Assembly: GCF_002205645.1 (NCBI RefSeq) | Contig: NZ_NIOF01000009.1 | Span: 124,001 to 188,000, forward strand | Reading direction: 5' to 3' | Length of the DNA stretch: 64,000 bases | From: Roseateles aquatilis | GTDB lineage: Bacteria; Pseudomonadota; Gammaproteobacteria; Burkholderiales; Burkholderiaceae_C | In this document: piece by piece, positions 41,171 to 51,623 of the stretch | Numbering within the stretch: the stretch's first letter is position 1 | How the letters are laid out: each line of letters starts with the position of its first letter | Translations under genes and position numbers: made by a program | Notes under the pieces: generated by a model | The model's database searches: none | Told to the model about the DNA's origin: nothing | Seen by the model: the letters and a program-made list of their open reading frames with translations, nothing else

Positions 41171-42535
41171 ATGACTGCATCCGCCCATGACGCCACCCGC
41201 GCGACGTCGACCACGCCCGTGCGACTGAAGCTGGACGATCTCGAGTCCGCGCCCTTGCCCAGCACGCTGAAAGGACTGCCCGTTTCAGCCGAGGGCTTGC
41301 CGCTGCGCGACCTCGGCACGCTGGGCCTGTCCCTGCTGGACGGCGACCTGCCGCTGCCGGCCGCGGTGCTGAAGGACGCTGCCATCATCCACAACGCCGC
41401 GTGGATGCGCGACTTCGTGAACCGCGCCGGCGTGAGCCTGTGCCCGCATGGCAAGACGACGATGGCGCCGCAGTTGTTCCAGCGCCAGCTCGACGAAGGC
41501 GCCTGGGGGATGACGGCGGCGACCGCGGCGCATGTGCGCAGCTATCGACGCTTCGGTGTGCCGCGCGTGCTGCTGGCCAATCAACTGGTGGGGCGGGCCG
41601 ACATCGAGCTGGTGTTCCGGGAGCTGGAGGCCGATGCGGATTTCGATTTCTACCTGCTGGTCGACTCCGCCGCGGGCCTGGATCTGTTGCGCGAGGCCGT
41701 GGCTGCGCATGGACTGACGAGGCCGCTGCAGGTGCTGCTCGAAGTCGGCACGCCGGGTGGCCGGACCGGTGCGCGCAGCCTGGCGGATGGGCTGGCGCTG
41801 GGGCGCCTGATCCGCGACGCCGGGCCGGCGATCGCGCTGCGCGGTGTCGAGGCCTTCGAGGGCGTGTACAGCGGCGACGACACGGCGCGCGTGGAGCTCG
41901 GCGCGCTGTCGATGATCGAGACCGTGGCCTCGCTCACGCGCGCGGGTTGCGAAGAGGACTGGTTCGCCCCCGGCGAGGTGCTGCTCAGCGCCGGCGGCTC
42001 GGCTTTCTTCGACATGGCGGCGCGCACGCTGGCGGCGGTCGAATCGGCGGGCACCGGGTGCGCCTTGCGCGTGGTGCTGCGCAGCGGCTGCTATCTCTCC
42101 CACGACAGCCTGCAGTACGAGCGCATGCAGGCGCGCATGCGGCAACGCGCTGGTGCGATGTGGGGCGCCGGCCCTGGCCTGCGCAATGCGATCGAAGTCT
42201 GGGCGCACGTTCAATCGGTGCCCGAGCCAGGCCGCGCGATCTGCACGGCCGGCAAGCGCGACCTCGGATATGACGCCTGCCTGCCGCAACCGCTGTGGTG
42301 GTACCGCCGCGGCGAGCACGATGTGCCGCAGCCCGCGCCGACCGACTGGCAGGTCGTGAAGCTCAACGATCAACATGCGTATGTCGACGCTTCCAGCGGT
42401 GTGCTGCCGCTGCGGGTCGGCGATCTGATCGGCTTCGGTGTCGGTCATCCATGCACGACCTTCGACAAGTGGCCGCTGCTCTACCGCGTCGACGACGAGT
42501 ACCGCGTGCTGGGCGGGGTCAGGACGTTCTTCTGA
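41171..42535 (+). CDS. D-serine dehydratase-like / amino-acid deaminase (alanine-racemase N-domain type)
   Basis: 454 residues from the ATG at 41171 (a TTG lies 9 bp upstream). The fold-type III PLP-binding Lys is K95 in SLCPHGKTTMAPQ. The C-terminal zinc-site motif GHPCTTFDKW is that of eukaryotic-type D-serine dehydratase (DSD1-like). YSGDDTARVELGAL and SAGGSAFFDMA lie in the barrel. The expected reaction is D-Ser (or D-Thr) to pyruvate and ammonia. The gene stands alone and converges on fbp with a shared terminator. Confidence 0.85.
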   Translation: MTASAHDATRATSTTPVRLKLDDLESAPLPSTLKGLPVSAEGLPLRDLGTLGLSLLDGDLPLPAAVLKDAAIIHNAAWMRDFVNRAGVSLCPHGKTTMAPQLFQRQLDEGAWGMTAATAAHVRSYRRFGVPRVLLANQLVGRADIELVFRELEADADFDFYLLVDSAAGLDLLREAVAAHGLTRPLQVLLEVGTPGGRTGARSLADGLALGRLIRDAGPAIALRGVEAFEGVYSGDDTARVELGALSMIETVASLTRAGCEEDWFAPGEVLLSAGGSAFFDMAARTLAAVESAGTGCALRVVLRSGCYLSHDSLQYERMQARMRQRAGAMWGAGPGLRNAIEVWAHVQSVPEPGRAICTAGKRDLGYDACLPQPLWWYRRGEHDVPQPAPTDWQVVKLNDQHAYVDASSGVLPLRVGDLIGFGVGHPCTTFDKWPLLYRVDDEYRVLGGVRTFF

Positions 42536-42569
42536 ACGCGACATCGACTCCGGAGGCCGGCCAAAACGC

Positions 42570-42600
42570 AGAAGGCCGCTCATCGAGCGGCCTTCTTTAC
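42570..42600 (+). terminator. Bidirectional terminator between the deaminase gene and fbp
   Basis: AGAAGGCCGCTC pairs with GAGCGGCCTTCT around ATC. TTT follows on plus and, after a short gap, TTTT (in GCGTTTTGG) on minus. It serves both convergent genes. Confidence 0.88.
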
Positions 42601-42625
42601 TGACCCGGCCCGCGCCGGATCGCGG

Positions 42626-43645
42626 TCACTTCGCGGCGTCGGACTCCACGTGGTATCGCGTCACGCGCTCGACCTCGTTCTTCGAGCCGAGCACCACCGA
42701 CACGCGCTCATGCAGCTTGGTCGGCTGCAGGTCGAGGATGCGTTGGCGGGCGTTGGTGGCGGCGCCGCCGGCCTGCTCGACGAGGAAGGCCATCGGGTTG
42801 GCCTCGTACATCAGGCGCAGCTTGCCGGCCTTGTTGGGCTCGCGCTTGTCCCACGGGTACATGAAGATGCCGCCGCGCGTCAGGATGCGATGCACGTCCG
42901 CCACCATCGACGCGATCCAGCGCATGTTGAAGTCCTTGCCGCGCGGACCCTCCACGCCGGCCAGGCATTCGTCGATATAGCGCGTCACCGGCTCGTCCCA
43001 ATGGCGCTTGTTGGACATGTTGATCGCGAACTCCTTCGTGTCCGTCGGGATCTTCACGTCGTCGGCCGTCAGCACCCACGAGCCTTGCTCGCGGTCCAGC
43101 GTGAACATCGCCACGCCGTCGCCCACCGTCAGCACCAGCGTCGTCTGCGGTCCGTAGACGCAGTAACCCGCCGCGGCCTGCGCCGAGCCGGGCTGCAGGA
43201 AGTCGTCCTCGCTCACGCCCTTGCTGCCGTCGAGCTTCTTCAGCACCGAGAAGATGGTGCCGATCGACACGTTGACGTCGATGTTGCTGGAGCCGTCCAG
43301 CGGATCGAACATCAGCAGGTACTCGCCCTGCGGGAAACGGTTGGGCACCAGGTGGATGCTCTCCATTTCCTCCGACGCCATCGCGGCCAGGTGGCCGCCC
43401 CACTCGTTGGCTTCGATCAGCACCTCGTTGGCGATGATGTCCAGCTTCTTCTGGACCTCGCCCTGCACGTTCTCGGATCCGGCCGTGCCCAGCACGTCGC
43501 CCAGCGCGCCCTTGTTGACGCTGATGGCGATGCGCTTGCAGGCCCGGGCCACCACCTCGATCAGCAGACGCAGCTGCTGCGGGATGTGGCCGTGCAGTCG
43601 CTGCTGCTCGACGAGGTATTGGGTCAGGCTGACGCGTTGACTCAT
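42626..43645 (-). CDS. fbp: Fructose-1,6-bisphosphatase class I
   Basis: 339 residues from the ATG at 43645, 7 nt after GGAG. The metal-binding [10 protein letters not shown] is at 114-123, with the preceding SEEME (residues 91-95) and the late [21 protein letters not shown]. The enzyme hydrolyses fructose-1,6-bisphosphate in gluconeogenesis. It is downstream of pepN with a 32-bp gap, so the two are probably co-transcribed. Confidence 0.97.
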   Translation of the reverse strand: MSQRVSLTQYLVEQQRLHGHIPQQLRLLIEVVARACKRIAISVNKGALGDVLGTAGSENVQGEVQKKLDIIANEVLIEANEWGGHLAAMASEEMESIHLVPNRFPQGEYLLMFDPLDGSSNIDVNVSIGTIFSVLKKLDGSKGVSEDDFLQPGSAQAAAGYCVYGPQTTLVLTVGDGVAMFTLDREQGSWVLTADDVKIPTDTKEFAINMSNKRHWDEPVTRYIDECLAGVEGPRGKDFNMRWIASMVADVHRILTRGGIFMYPWDKREPNKAGKLRLMYEANPMAFLVEQAGGAATNARQRILDLQPTKLHERVSVVLGSKNEVERVTRYHVESDAAK

Positions 43646-43677
43646 GAAACGACTCCGGATGGTTGAAAAACTGGTCG

Positions 43678-46398
43678 TCAGCCCTGGACGGCCTCGGCCG
43701 GCGCCGCGGCGGCCGGCCGCGGGTCCAGCGCGAGCGCGCGCTCGACGATCTCGCGCACGTCGTTGGACAGGTCCGGCTTGGCGGCCACGCGCACGATCGC
43801 TTCGCGCGCGGCGCCGCGGTACGGCTCGGCCAGCGCGGTCCAGCGGTCCATCACGCGCGCCAGGCGGCCCGCCACCTGCGGATTGATCGCGTCCAGCGCC
43901 AGCACCTGCTCGGCCCAGAAGACATAACCGGCCGCGTCCGCCCGGTGGAATGCCGCCGGGTTGAACATGCACAGCGAGAAGATCAGGCTGCGCGCGCGGT
44001 TGGGATTCTTCAGCGTGAAGTCGGCGTGCTTCATCAGCTGCTTCACGCGGGCGAAGGTCTTGCCGTCCTGCTCGGCGGCGCGGCCCTGCATCGCGAACCA
44101 CTTGTCGATGACCAGCGCCTCGCCCTTGAACTGGGCGTGGAAACGCGCCAGCGCGCTGTCGGCCAGCTCGGCATGCGCGTTGACCAGCGCGGACAGCGCG
44201 CCCAGCCGGTCCGTCATGTTGGTCGCGTCCTTGATGCGCTGGTACGCGCGGCCCGGCCAGACGCCGTCACCGCCGCGCGTGGCGTTCAGCACCAGCATCG
44301 CCAGCGACAGGTTCACCAGCGCGCGCTTGCCGCTCTGCACCGGATCGGGCGAGTAACCCGCGCTGACCTGATGCGTCTCGAAGGCCCAGGCCCAATCGGC
44401 CTGCAGCGCCGTGGCGAGCTGCTCTTGCGCCGCCGCGACGGCCGCGTGCACCGCCTGCGGATCGACCTCGGTCAGTTGCTCGGCGATGTAGGCCTCGTCG
44501 GGCAGTTGCAGCGCCAGCGCCTTGAAGGCCGGATCCAGGTCCGCATGGCGCAGCACGGCGCGCATCGCGTCCAGGTAGGCGGCGTCCAGCGTCAGCGGCT
44601 CGCCCGAGCGCACGGCGCCCAGGATGCGCGCCAGCGCCAGGCGCTGGCTGGCTTCCCAGCGGTTGAACGCGTCGCTGTCGTGCTTGAGCAGCACCAGCAG
44701 CTCGGCATCGCCCAGGCCGTCGTCCAGCACCACCGGCGCGGAGAAGCCGCGCAGCAGCGACGGCACGGGCTCGCCGGCCACGTCGACGAAGACGAAGGAC
44801 TGCTCGGCCTGGTCCAGCACCAACACGCGCTCGGTGGCGACGGTGCCGCCATCCTCGCCTTGCAGCGTCAGCGGCAGGGGCCGGCCCTCGCGCGACAGCA
44901 GGCCCAGCGCCACCGGGATCACCTGCGGCTGCTTGCCGTCCTGGCCCGGCGTGGCCGGGTTGGCCTGGCTCAGCGTCAGCGTGTAGGTCCGGGCGTCGGC
45001 GTCGTAGGCGCCGCGCGCCTGCAGGCGCGGCGTGCCGGCCTGCGAGTACCAGCGGCGGAAGGTGTCCAGGCGCGTCGACAGCGGCGAGCCCGGGTTGGCG
45101 TCGGCGATCGCCTGCGCGAAGTCGTCGCAGGTCACGGCCTGGCCGTCATGGCGCTCGAAGTACAGCGACATGCCCTTGGCGAAGCCCTCGCGGCCCACCA
45201 GCGTCTGGTACATGCGGACGACTTCGGCGCCCTTGTTGTAGACGGTGGCGGTGTAGAAGTTGTTGATCTCGACGTACTGGTCCGGGCGCACGGCGTGCGC
45301 CATCGAGCCGGCGTCCTCCGGGAACTGCATGGCGCGCAGCGCGCGCACGTCCTGGATGCGGCAGACCGCGCGCGCGCTCGGCGTGGCGGCCATGTCCTGG
45401 CTGAACTCCTGGTCGCGGAAGACCGTCAGGCCCTCCTTGAGCGACAGCTGGAACCAGTCGCGGCAGGTAACGCGGTTGCCGGTCCAGTTGTGGAAGTACT
45501 CGTGCGCGACGATCGACTCGATGCGATGGAAGTCCGCGTCGGTCGAGATGGCCGGGGAGGCCAGCAGCGCCGCGGTGTTGAAGATGTTCAGGCCCTTGTT
45601 CTCCATCGCGCCCATGTTGAAGTCGGACACGCCGACGACCATGAAGCGTTCCAGGTCCAGCGGCAGCTTGAAGCGCGCCTCGTCCCACACCACCGACGCG
45701 ATCAGCGAGTTCATCGCGTGCTCGGTCTTCTCCAGGTCGCCCCGGCGGACGTAGACCTGCAGCAGGTGGTCCTTGCCGGCGCGGGTGCGGATGCGCTGCT
45801 CGCGCGCGACCAGGTCGGCGGCCACCAGCGCGAAGAGGTAGCTGGGCTTGGGGAAGGGGTCGTGCCATTTGGCCAGGTGGCGGCCGTTGTCCAGCGTGGC
45901 GGTCTCCAGCAGGTTGCCGTTGGAGAGCAGCATCGGGTACCTGGCCTTGTCGGCGCGCAGCGTCACCGTGTACACGGCCATCACGTCCGGGCGGTCCAGG
46001 AAGTAGGTGATGCGGCGGAAGCCCTCGGCCTCGCACTGCGTGAAGAAGCCGCCGCCCGAGGTGTACAGGCCCGACAGCGCGGTGTTCTTCTCCGGCGCGC
46101 AGGTGTTGCGGATCTCCAGGTTGAAGTCCGCGTCCGGCACGTTGTCGATGATCAGCTCGTGGCCTTCCTGGCGGAAGGAGACGCTCTCGCCGTCGATCAG
46201 CACGCGCAGCAGGTTGAGTTCCTCGCCATGCAGGCGCAGCGGGCCGTGCGGCACGCCGGCGTTGCGCTCCAGGCGCATCTTGCTGGTGACCAGGGTCTTG
46301 GCCGGCTCCAGGTCGAAGCACAGGTCGACGGTGCGGATCCAGAAGACCGGCGCGACGTAGTCTTCGCGGCGGATCAGGGTGGCGGTGCCTTCACGCAT
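43678..46398 (-). CDS. pepN: Aminopeptidase N (M1 family)
   Basis: 906 residues. The exopeptidase motif GAMEN is at 263-267 and the zinc site HExxH is H299, E300, H303 with E322 as third ligand ([11 protein letters not shown] ... KEGL). The C-terminal helical domains typical of bacterial PepN follow. It removes N-terminal residues from peptides in the cytoplasm. It is probably transcribed with fbp. A hairpin separates it from prfB. Confidence 0.97.
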   Translation of the reverse strand: MREGTATLIRREDYVAPVFWIRTVDLCFDLEPAKTLVTSKMRLERNAGVPHGPLRLHGEELNLLRVLIDGESVSFRQEGHELIIDNVPDADFNLEIRNTCAPEKNTALSGLYTSGGGFFTQCEAEGFRRITYFLDRPDVMAVYTVTLRADKARYPMLLSNGNLLETATLDNGRHLAKWHDPFPKPSYLFALVAADLVAREQRIRTRAGKDHLLQVYVRRGDLEKTEHAMNSLIASVVWDEARFKLPLDLERFMVVGVSDFNMGAMENKGLNIFNTAALLASPAISTDADFHRIESIVAHEYFHNWTGNRVTCRDWFQLSLKEGLTVFRDQEFSQDMAATPSARAVCRIQDVRALRAMQFPEDAGSMAHAVRPDQYVEINNFYTATVYNKGAEVVRMYQTLVGREGFAKGMSLYFERHDGQAVTCDDFAQAIADANPGSPLSTRLDTFRRWYSQAGTPRLQARGAYDADARTYTLTLSQANPATPGQDGKQPQVIPVALGLLSREGRPLPLTLQGEDGGTVATERVLVLDQAEQSFVFVDVAGEPVPSLLRGFSAPVVLDDGLGDAELLVLLKHDSDAFNRWEASQRLALARILGAVRSGEPLTLDAAYLDAMRAVLRHADLDPAFKALALQLPDEAYIAEQLTEVDPQAVHAAVAAAQEQLATALQADWAWAFETHQVSAGYSPDPVQSGKRALVNLSLAMLVLNATRGGDGVWPGRAYQRIKDATNMTDRLGALSALVNAHAELADSALARFHAQFKGEALVIDKWFAMQGRAAEQDGKTFARVKQLMKHADFTLKNPNRARSLIFSLCMFNPAAFHRADAAGYVFWAEQVLALDAINPQVAGRLARVMDRWTALAEPYRGAAREAIVRVAAKPDLSNDVREIVERALALDPRPAAAAPAEAVQG

Positions 46399-46425
46399 GG
46401 CGGGCTTCCTCGTAGGAATGTGAAA

Positions 46426-46454
46426 GCCCCGGGCGGTGGATGCTGCGCCGGGGC
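46426..46454 (-). terminator. Hairpin terminator after prfB
   Basis: On the minus strand GCCCCGG pairs with CCGGGGC, followed by TTTCAC. It lies 20 bp after the prfB stop. Confidence 0.6.
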
Positions 46455-46473
46455 ATTTGTCTCGGAGTCGTTC

Positions 46474-47578
46474 TTAGACGCCTTGCTTGAGCGAGGCGGT
46501 GATGAATGCGTCCAGATCTCCGTCCAGCACCTTCTGCGTGTTGGAGATCTCGACGTTGGTGCGCAGGTCCTTGATGCGGCTCTGGTCCAGCACGTACGAG
46601 CGGATCTGGTGGCCCCAGCCCACGTCGGTCTTGCTGTCCTCGAGCTTCTGCTGCTCGGCCATGCGCTTCTTCATCTCATGGTCGTACAGCCGCGAGCGCA
46701 GGCGGCGCCAGGCGACGTCGCGGTTGCTGTGCTGGCTGCGGCTGTCCTGGCACTGGACGACGATGCCGGTCGGGATGTGGGTCAGCCGCACCGCGGAGTC
46801 GGTCTTGTTGATGTGCTGGCCGCCCGCGCCGCTGGCGCGGTAGGTGTCGGTGCGCACGTCCGCGGGGTTGATGTCGATCTCGATCGAGTCGTCGATCTCG
46901 GGGTAGACGAACAGCGACGCGAAGCTGGTGTGGCGGCCGCCGGAGGAGTCGAACGGGCTCTTGCGCACCAGGCGGTGCACGCCGGACTCGGTGCGCAGCA
47001 GGCCGAAGGCGTACTCGCCCTCGACCTTGATGGTGGCGCTCTTGATGCCGGCCACTTCGTCGTCGGTCTGTTCCTCGACGTCGGCCTTGAAGCCCTTGCG
47101 CTCGCAGTACTTCAGGTACTGGCGCAGCAGCATGCCGGCCCAGTCGCAGGCCTCGGTGCCGCCGGCGCCGGCCTGGATGTCGATGAAGCAGTTCATCGGA
47201 TCGGCCGGGTTGTTGAACATCCGGCGGAACTCGAGCGTCTCGACGCTTTCGGCCAGCTTGGCCGCGTCGGCCTGGATGGTCTGCAGGCCGGTGATGTCGT
47301 TGTCGTCCTTGGACATCTCGAAGAGTTCGAGGTTGTCCGCGAGGTTGCCGGTCAGGTGGTTGATCGTCTCGACGACCTGTTCCAGCGTGCGCTTTTCCTT
47401 GCCCAGTTCCTGGGCGCGTTTGGGCTCGTTCCAGACGTTGGGGTTCTCCAACGCGGCATTGACCTCATTCAACCGCAGCGCTTTGCGGTCGTAGTCAAAG
47501 GTACCCCCTTAGCGCGTCGGTACGCGCTTGCAGATCGGTCAGCTGGGTGCCGATCGCATTGATTTGCTCGATGTCCAT
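46474..47578 (-). CDS. prfB: Peptide chain release factor 2, with programmed +1 frameshift
   Basis: 367 residues after frameshifting. The first 27 codons from the ATG at 47578 end at an in-frame TGA (47497-47495); shifting +1 on CTT continues as DYDRKALRL and the rest of RF2. The anticodon-like SPF motif is at 207-209 and the catalytic GGQ at 252-254 ([18 protein letters not shown]). It ends translation at UGA and UAA. The missing base in frame is regulation, not an error: low RF2 favours the shift. lysS, often downstream, is not here. Confidence 0.97.
47495..47509 (-). promoter_or_regulatory. Programmed +1 frameshift signal of prfB
   Basis: On the minus strand: SD-like AGGGGG, then TAC CTT TGA C. 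This is the canonical RF2 autoregulatory arrangement, with CTT as slip codon and TGA followed by C. Confidence 0.96.
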
Positions 47579-47735
47579 GGTGCTTTCGAAGCGTTCATTG
47601 GGACCGGTATCCCGCGGCCGATCCGTGGGATCGAGGCCGGGCCGGGAGAACGGGCCAGGAGAAAGGCCCCTGGAAGGGGGCCCTGAGCCGGGTATTTTCT
47701 CATGCTGCCGCGGCTGGGCTCCCTAAGATGAAGGG

Positions 47736-48110
47736 ATGGTCCGCAAACACGTTCAACCTGTCCCCCAAGCGGGCTACCCGGAAGACCCCTCGGAGCGCCG
47801 CGTGGACGGGCGTCGGCGCTTCTGGCGCGGCACCTGGCGGCTGACCTTGGCCTTGTTGACGGTGTGGGCGCTGGTGACTTTCGGGGTGGCCTATTTCGCT
47901 CGCGCGCTGAGCTTCGACTTCTTCGGCTGGCCGTTCAGCTTCTGGGTCGGCTCGCAGGGGGCGTTGATCGTGTACGTGGCCATCGTCGTCGTCTACGCGC
48001 GGGTCATGAACCGACGCGAGGCCGAGGCGATCGAAGCCGGCGATCCACCGCAGGACCAGGAAGCTTCGCCATCGAGCCCCCACCGCACCGACCCGATCAC
48101 CGGCTTCTGA
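47736..48110 (+). CDS. DUF4212 protein (small subunit of a sodium:solute symporter), orphan
   Basis: 124 residues. Two membrane helices: RLTLALLTVWALVTFGVAYFARAL and FGWPFSFWVGSQGALIVYVAIVVVYARVMNR. This pattern is that of DUF4212, which is normally encoded directly before a large sodium:solute symporter of the acetate/VC_2705 type. No such gene follows here; the next gene is a convergent ParB-like one. The protein may pair with a distant symporter or be a relic. Confidence 0.85.
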   Translation: MVRKHVQPVPQAGYPEDPSERRVDGRRRFWRGTWRLTLALLTVWALVTFGVAYFARALSFDFFGWPFSFWVGSQGALIVYVAIVVVYARVMNRREAEAIEAGDPPQDQEASPSSPHRTDPITGF

Positions 48111-48206
48111 GACGCGCGCGCATTGGATTTCTGCCGCACGTCTCATTGGATCGAGGAGGTCGGGAACGCCGGGGGCTCCGATCTCCTGGAGTCTCCTCAA
48201 TCCCCT

Positions 48207-49082
48207 TCAAGCCACAGGCTTGGCCGCCGCCAACTGCGCCTGCAGCTCGGTGACCTCGGCCCGCAGCCGGACGTTCTCGTCCTGCAGCGCCGACACCTGC
48301 GCCCGCAGCAGCGCCACGGCCGGATCGGCCTCCAGCTCGCCCTCGTCGTTGACGGGCACGCCCAGCACCTGCACTGCCGCTTCGGCGATCGCGTCGCCGG
48401 CGGCCTTCTTGCCGACCTTGGATTCGCGCACCCGCTTGGCGGCCTGACGCAGTTCCTTCTTGCCCCCGGCGGCGGCGGCGGCCTGTTCCTCGGCGGGCAG
48501 ATCGGCGATGACGGCGGCGGCGCTGATGGAGACCTCGCCCGAGCGCACCGCGGCGACCAGTTCCGGCGCGGCGGCCTTCTGGATTTTTTCGATCTGCCCG
48601 ACGGTGGCGCTGCTGATGCGCGCGGCGCGGGCGATGGCCTCGCGGCTCTTGAGCGGCGGCGCGGCGGGCACGCCGGCCTCGGCGGCGGCCAGTGATTCAG
48701 CGGCGGCCGCGGCGGCGGCGGTCGCGTCCGGCGTCGGATCGTCCAGCACTGCGAGCCGGCGCGCCTCCATGATTTCCTTCTTGCGCAGCGCCAGCACGCC
48801 GCGCTGGAAGTCGGACACGCTGCGGCGGCCCAGATGCTGGTCGATCATCCACAGGTGAACGTCCTCCATCGACTTGAAGCGCGTGTTCTGCACCGTCTGG
48901 AACGGCAGCCCGTGCTTGGTGCAGATGCCGTGGCGGTTGTGGCCGTCGACCAGGATGTCGCCCCACAGCACCAGCGCGTCGCGGCAGCCCTCGGCGAGGA
49001 TGCTGCGTTCGAGGGCGGCGTACTCGTCCTCGGTGAGGGGATCGATGTAGGCCTTGAGTTCTTCGGTGACGATGATGTTCAT
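48207..49082 (-). CDS. ParB-like nuclease-domain protein
   Basis: 291 residues from the ATG at 49082, which has no clear SD; the frame is open further upstream but without conserved residues. The ParB/Srx-type N-terminal segment includes IDPLTEDEYAALERSILAEGCRDALVLWGDILVDGHNRHGICTKHGL, then an HTH-like part with AIARAARISSATVGQIEKI. The middle is Ala-rich and the end a coiled coil (ALQDENVRLRAEVTELQAQL). No parA partner lies nearby, so a chromosome-partition role is unlikely; such proteins often act as regulators. Confidence 0.8.
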   Translation of the reverse strand: MNIIVTEELKAYIDPLTEDEYAALERSILAEGCRDALVLWGDILVDGHNRHGICTKHGLPFQTVQNTRFKSMEDVHLWMIDQHLGRRSVSDFQRGVLALRKKEIMEARRLAVLDDPTPDATAAAAAAAESLAAAEAGVPAAPPLKSREAIARAARISSATVGQIEKIQKAAAPELVAAVRSGEVSISAAAVIADLPAEEQAAAAAGGKKELRQAAKRVRESKVGKKAAGDAIAEAAVQVLGVPVNDEGELEADPAVALLRAQVSALQDENVRLRAEVTELQAQLAAAKPVA

Positions 49083-49318
49083 GACGACGGGCAACAGGGA
49101 CGGCGCAGCGGGAGGAATGCGGAAGGGCGAGGGTCGCGCGGCCGACGGACGATCGCGAACGACGGCCGCGAGAGAAGATCGCGGAGGAAGCGCGCGGAGA
49201 TCGGTCACGAAGGACGGTCGCGGAGAAGGGCGGCATTCTGCCTGCCTCCCGGCGCTAAGCTGACGCACCCCGACCGCCGAGGTCGGAAATCCCGCGCCGG
49301 CTTGCATGGAACGCGGCG

Positions 49319-49960
49319 ATGGGCGAGGGGATGGGTGAGGCGGCGGGCCGCTCGATGAGCGAAGCGGTGGGCGATGCGATGAACGAGGCGATGAACGAGG
49401 CGATGAACCAGGCGACGCATGAAGCGATGAATCAGACCGACGACGACGCCGGCGGCGATCCGCTGCGCGCCGGCTGGGACTACCCATCGCCGCACCGCAT
49501 GGACGTCCGTCCGCAGCCGCAGGACATCGACGGCCTCAATCACACCAACAACGCGGTCTACGTGCGGTGGTGCGAGCAGGTGGCGTGGGCGCACTCGGAG
49601 GCGCTGGGGCTGACCCTGGAGGACTATCGCCGGCTCGATCGCGCGATGGCGATCCGTCATGGCGGCTACGACTACCTGCTGCCGTCCTTCGAGGGCGAGC
49701 CGCTGGTGCTCGGCACCTGGCTGACGGCCGGCGACGGCAGGCTGGCGATGGAGCGGCGTTTCCAGCTGCGGCGTGCCGGCGACGGCCAGACGCTGATGCG
49801 CGGTCGCTGGGACCTGGTCTGCATCGCCATCGCCGACGGCCGGCCCAAGCGCATGCCGCCGGAGTTCGTCGCGGCGTATCAGGCGGCGGTGGTGGTGTCC
49901 GCGGATCCGTCGAACGATGGGGCCGACGACGAGTCGCGCGATCCCGCGATCAAGGGCTGA
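49319..49960 (+). CDS. Hotdog-fold acyl-CoA thioesterase with repetitive N-terminal extension
   Basis: 213 residues. From about residue 56 the protein has the 4-hydroxybenzoyl-CoA-thioesterase-type motif PQDIDGLNHTNNAVYVRWCEQVAWAHSEALG, with the usual D-x-x-x-H-x-N-N core. The first 45 residues are Met/Ala/Asn/Glu-rich, encoded by a 12-bp tandem repeat that contains many ATG codons; any of several could be the real start, and one near 49433 would give the normal domain length. The start is thus uncertain. Confidence 0.75.
   Translation: MGEGMGEAAGRSMSEAVGDAMNEAMNEAMNQATHEAMNQTDDDAGGDPLRAGWDYPSPHRMDVRPQPQDIDGLNHTNNAVYVRWCEQVAWAHSEALGLTLEDYRRLDRAMAIRHGGYDYLLPSFEGEPLVLGTWLTAGDGRLAMERRFQLRRAGDGQTLMRGRWDLVCIAIADGRPKRMPPEFVAAYQAAVVVSADPSNDGADDESRDPAIKG
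49376..49435. repeat. 12-bp coding tandem repeat, five units
   Basis: Unit GCGATGAACGAG, two perfect and three diverged copies. It encodes AMNE-type repeats in the N-terminal extension of the thioesterase. Confidence 0.8.
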
Positions 49961-50875
49961 TCAGCCGAGAAACTCCTGCACCTCGCGCGCCAGCGCCTCG
50001 GGCTGGTCGTGATGCATCATGTGCGCGGCCTGTTGCAGCGTCACGCGTCGCAGGTCCTTGACGACGCCGATCCGCGTCTCGAAGTCCTCGCGCGGATAAC
50101 GGTCGCCCCACCACTGCGAGAGCTGGGTCTCGCTGCCCTCGACCCACAGCGTCGGCGCCTCGATGCGCGACCAGCAGGCCAGCGCCTCCGCGCGACGGTA
50201 CAGCACCGGGTTGGTCCGCTTGTGGGCGGGGTCGCCGAGGATATGCCAGCGGCCGTCCTCGCCCTGGCGGGACCAGTGCGGCGCCAGCCAGTCGGCCTTG
50301 TCCTCGGTCAGGCGCGGATTGGTCTTCATCAGCCGTCGGGCGACACCCTCGACACTGTCGTAGGTCTTCAGGCTGGGCGATGTCTTCAGCTCGTCGAGCC
50401 AGTCGGCGAGGCGCGCGGGCGCCATGTCGGGCGTGGTCTCCGGCAGGCCGAAGCCTTCCAGGTTGACCAGCTTGCGCAGCCGCCCGGGCCGCACGCCGGC
50501 ATAGGTCATCACGATGTTGCCGCCCATGCTGTGGCCGAGCAGATCGACCGGCGCGTCGGGGCTGACGATGTCCAGCAGCGCGTCGAGGTCGCCGAGGTAG
50601 TCCGGGAACCAGTACGAGTCGCCGCCGTTGCTGTCGGTGAGCCCGAAGCCGCGCCAGTCGATCGCGACCACGCTGCGGTCCTCGCGGAAGGCGTCGACCA
50701 TGAACTGGAACGACGCGCCGACGTCCATCCAGCCATGCACCATCACCAGCAGCGGGCGTTGCCCGTCGGGCGGCGGACCCCAGCGCAGCAGGTGGTGGCG
50801 CAGGCCGCGCAGGGTCAGGAACTCGCTGCGATGCGGGCGGCGGACGTCGTAGGCGTGGCTCGGTGCGGTGCTCAT
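49961..50875 (-). CDS. Alpha/beta-hydrolase
   Basis: 304 residues from the ATG at 50875. It has VMVHGWMDVGASFQFM (oxyanion-hole HG), the nucleophile elbow LLGHSMGGNI with catalytic Ser, and the late HMMHHDQPEALAREVQEFL carrying the catalytic His. The acid is probably in the APTLWVEGSETQ region. Substrate cannot be predicted; an esterase is likely. It is divergent from the GNAT gene. Confidence 0.88.
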   Translation of the reverse strand: MSTAPSHAYDVRRPHRSEFLTLRGLRHHLLRWGPPPDGQRPLLVMVHGWMDVGASFQFMVDAFREDRSVVAIDWRGFGLTDSNGGDSYWFPDYLGDLDALLDIVSPDAPVDLLGHSMGGNIVMTYAGVRPGRLRKLVNLEGFGLPETTPDMAPARLADWLDELKTSPSLKTYDSVEGVARRLMKTNPRLTEDKADWLAPHWSRQGEDGRWHILGDPAHKRTNPVLYRRAEALACWSRIEAPTLWVEGSETQLSQWWGDRYPREDFETRIGVVKDLRRVTLQQAAHMMHHDQPEALAREVQEFLG

Positions 50876-51005
50876 GGAGCGGCACTGTAGAGCGATGCCG
50901 GCGGGCGCGCTTTCGCCATGGAGACAATGGCGCGTCGCCGGGCGCGGTATCCATGCGCCCGAGCCGACGCGATCCGCATTCCTCGACGAGCCCGAGACCC
51001 TTTCC

Positions 51006-51512
51006 ATGACCGACGCTGCCGCCGTTTCCTCCTCCGACTACACCCTCCGCCCCGCGCGCGCCGACGACGTCCCCGCCATCGTCGGACTGATCACCGAGCT
51101 GGCCGAATTCGAGAGCCTGACCCATCTGCTGGAGGTCACCCCGGAGAAGCTCCTGCCGCATCTCTTCGGCGAGCGCCCCGTCGCCGAGGCGCTGGTGGCA
51201 GAGCACGCCAGCGGCGCGGTCGTCGCCTTCGCGCTGACCTTCGTCAACTTCTCGACCTTCCTGGCCAAGCCGGGCCTGTACCTGGAGGACCTGTACGTGC
51301 AGCCCGCGCATCGCGGCGGCGGCCTGGGCAAGCGGATGCTGACGCATCTGGCGCAGGTCGCGATCGACCGGGGCTACGGGCGTTTCGAGTGGTGCGTGCT
51401 GGACTGGAACGAGAACGCCATCCGCTTCTACGAGAAGATGGGCGCGACCGTCATGCCCGACTGGCGGCTGTGCCGATTGGCCGGCGACGCACTGGCCCGA
51501 TTCAAGGCGTGA
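51006..51512 (+). CDS. GNAT-family N-acetyltransferase
   Basis: 168 residues from the ATG at 51006. The order YTLRPARADDVPAIVGLITELAEFE, YLEDLYVQPAHRGGGLGKRML (acetyl-CoA loop) and CVLDWNENAIRFYEKMGA is the RimI/SSAT-like GNAT pattern. It resembles diamine (spermidine/thialysine) acetyltransferases, but the substrate is not assured. Confidence 0.88.
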   Translation: MTDAAAVSSSDYTLRPARADDVPAIVGLITELAEFESLTHLLEVTPEKLLPHLFGERPVAEALVAEHASGAVVAFALTFVNFSTFLAKPGLYLEDLYVQPAHRGGGLGKRMLTHLAQVAIDRGYGRFEWCVLDWNENAIRFYEKMGATVMPDWRLCRLAGDALARFKA

Positions 51513-51623
51513 TCGGCGGCGTCATCGCCTGCGACGGGCCGATCGGCACCGTGCGGGCGGCGTGGCGACGGACGCCGATCCGCGGCCGGCGGCGTTGACC
51601 GCTCGCGGCCGTCGGGCGACCGG

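Noticed and set aside
43663..47562. About 1300-codon plus-strand open frame opposite pepN and prfB
   Set aside because: Shadow of two well-identified minus-strand genes; no recognisable domain and no ribosome site.
46474..47578. Apparent frameshift error in prfB
   Set aside because: The AGGGGG...CTT TGA C context is the conserved programmed +1 frameshift of RF2, not a mutation.
48207..49082. Plasmid partition locus suggested by the ParB-like gene
   Set aside because: No parA, no parS-like cluster and core chromosomal genes on both sides.
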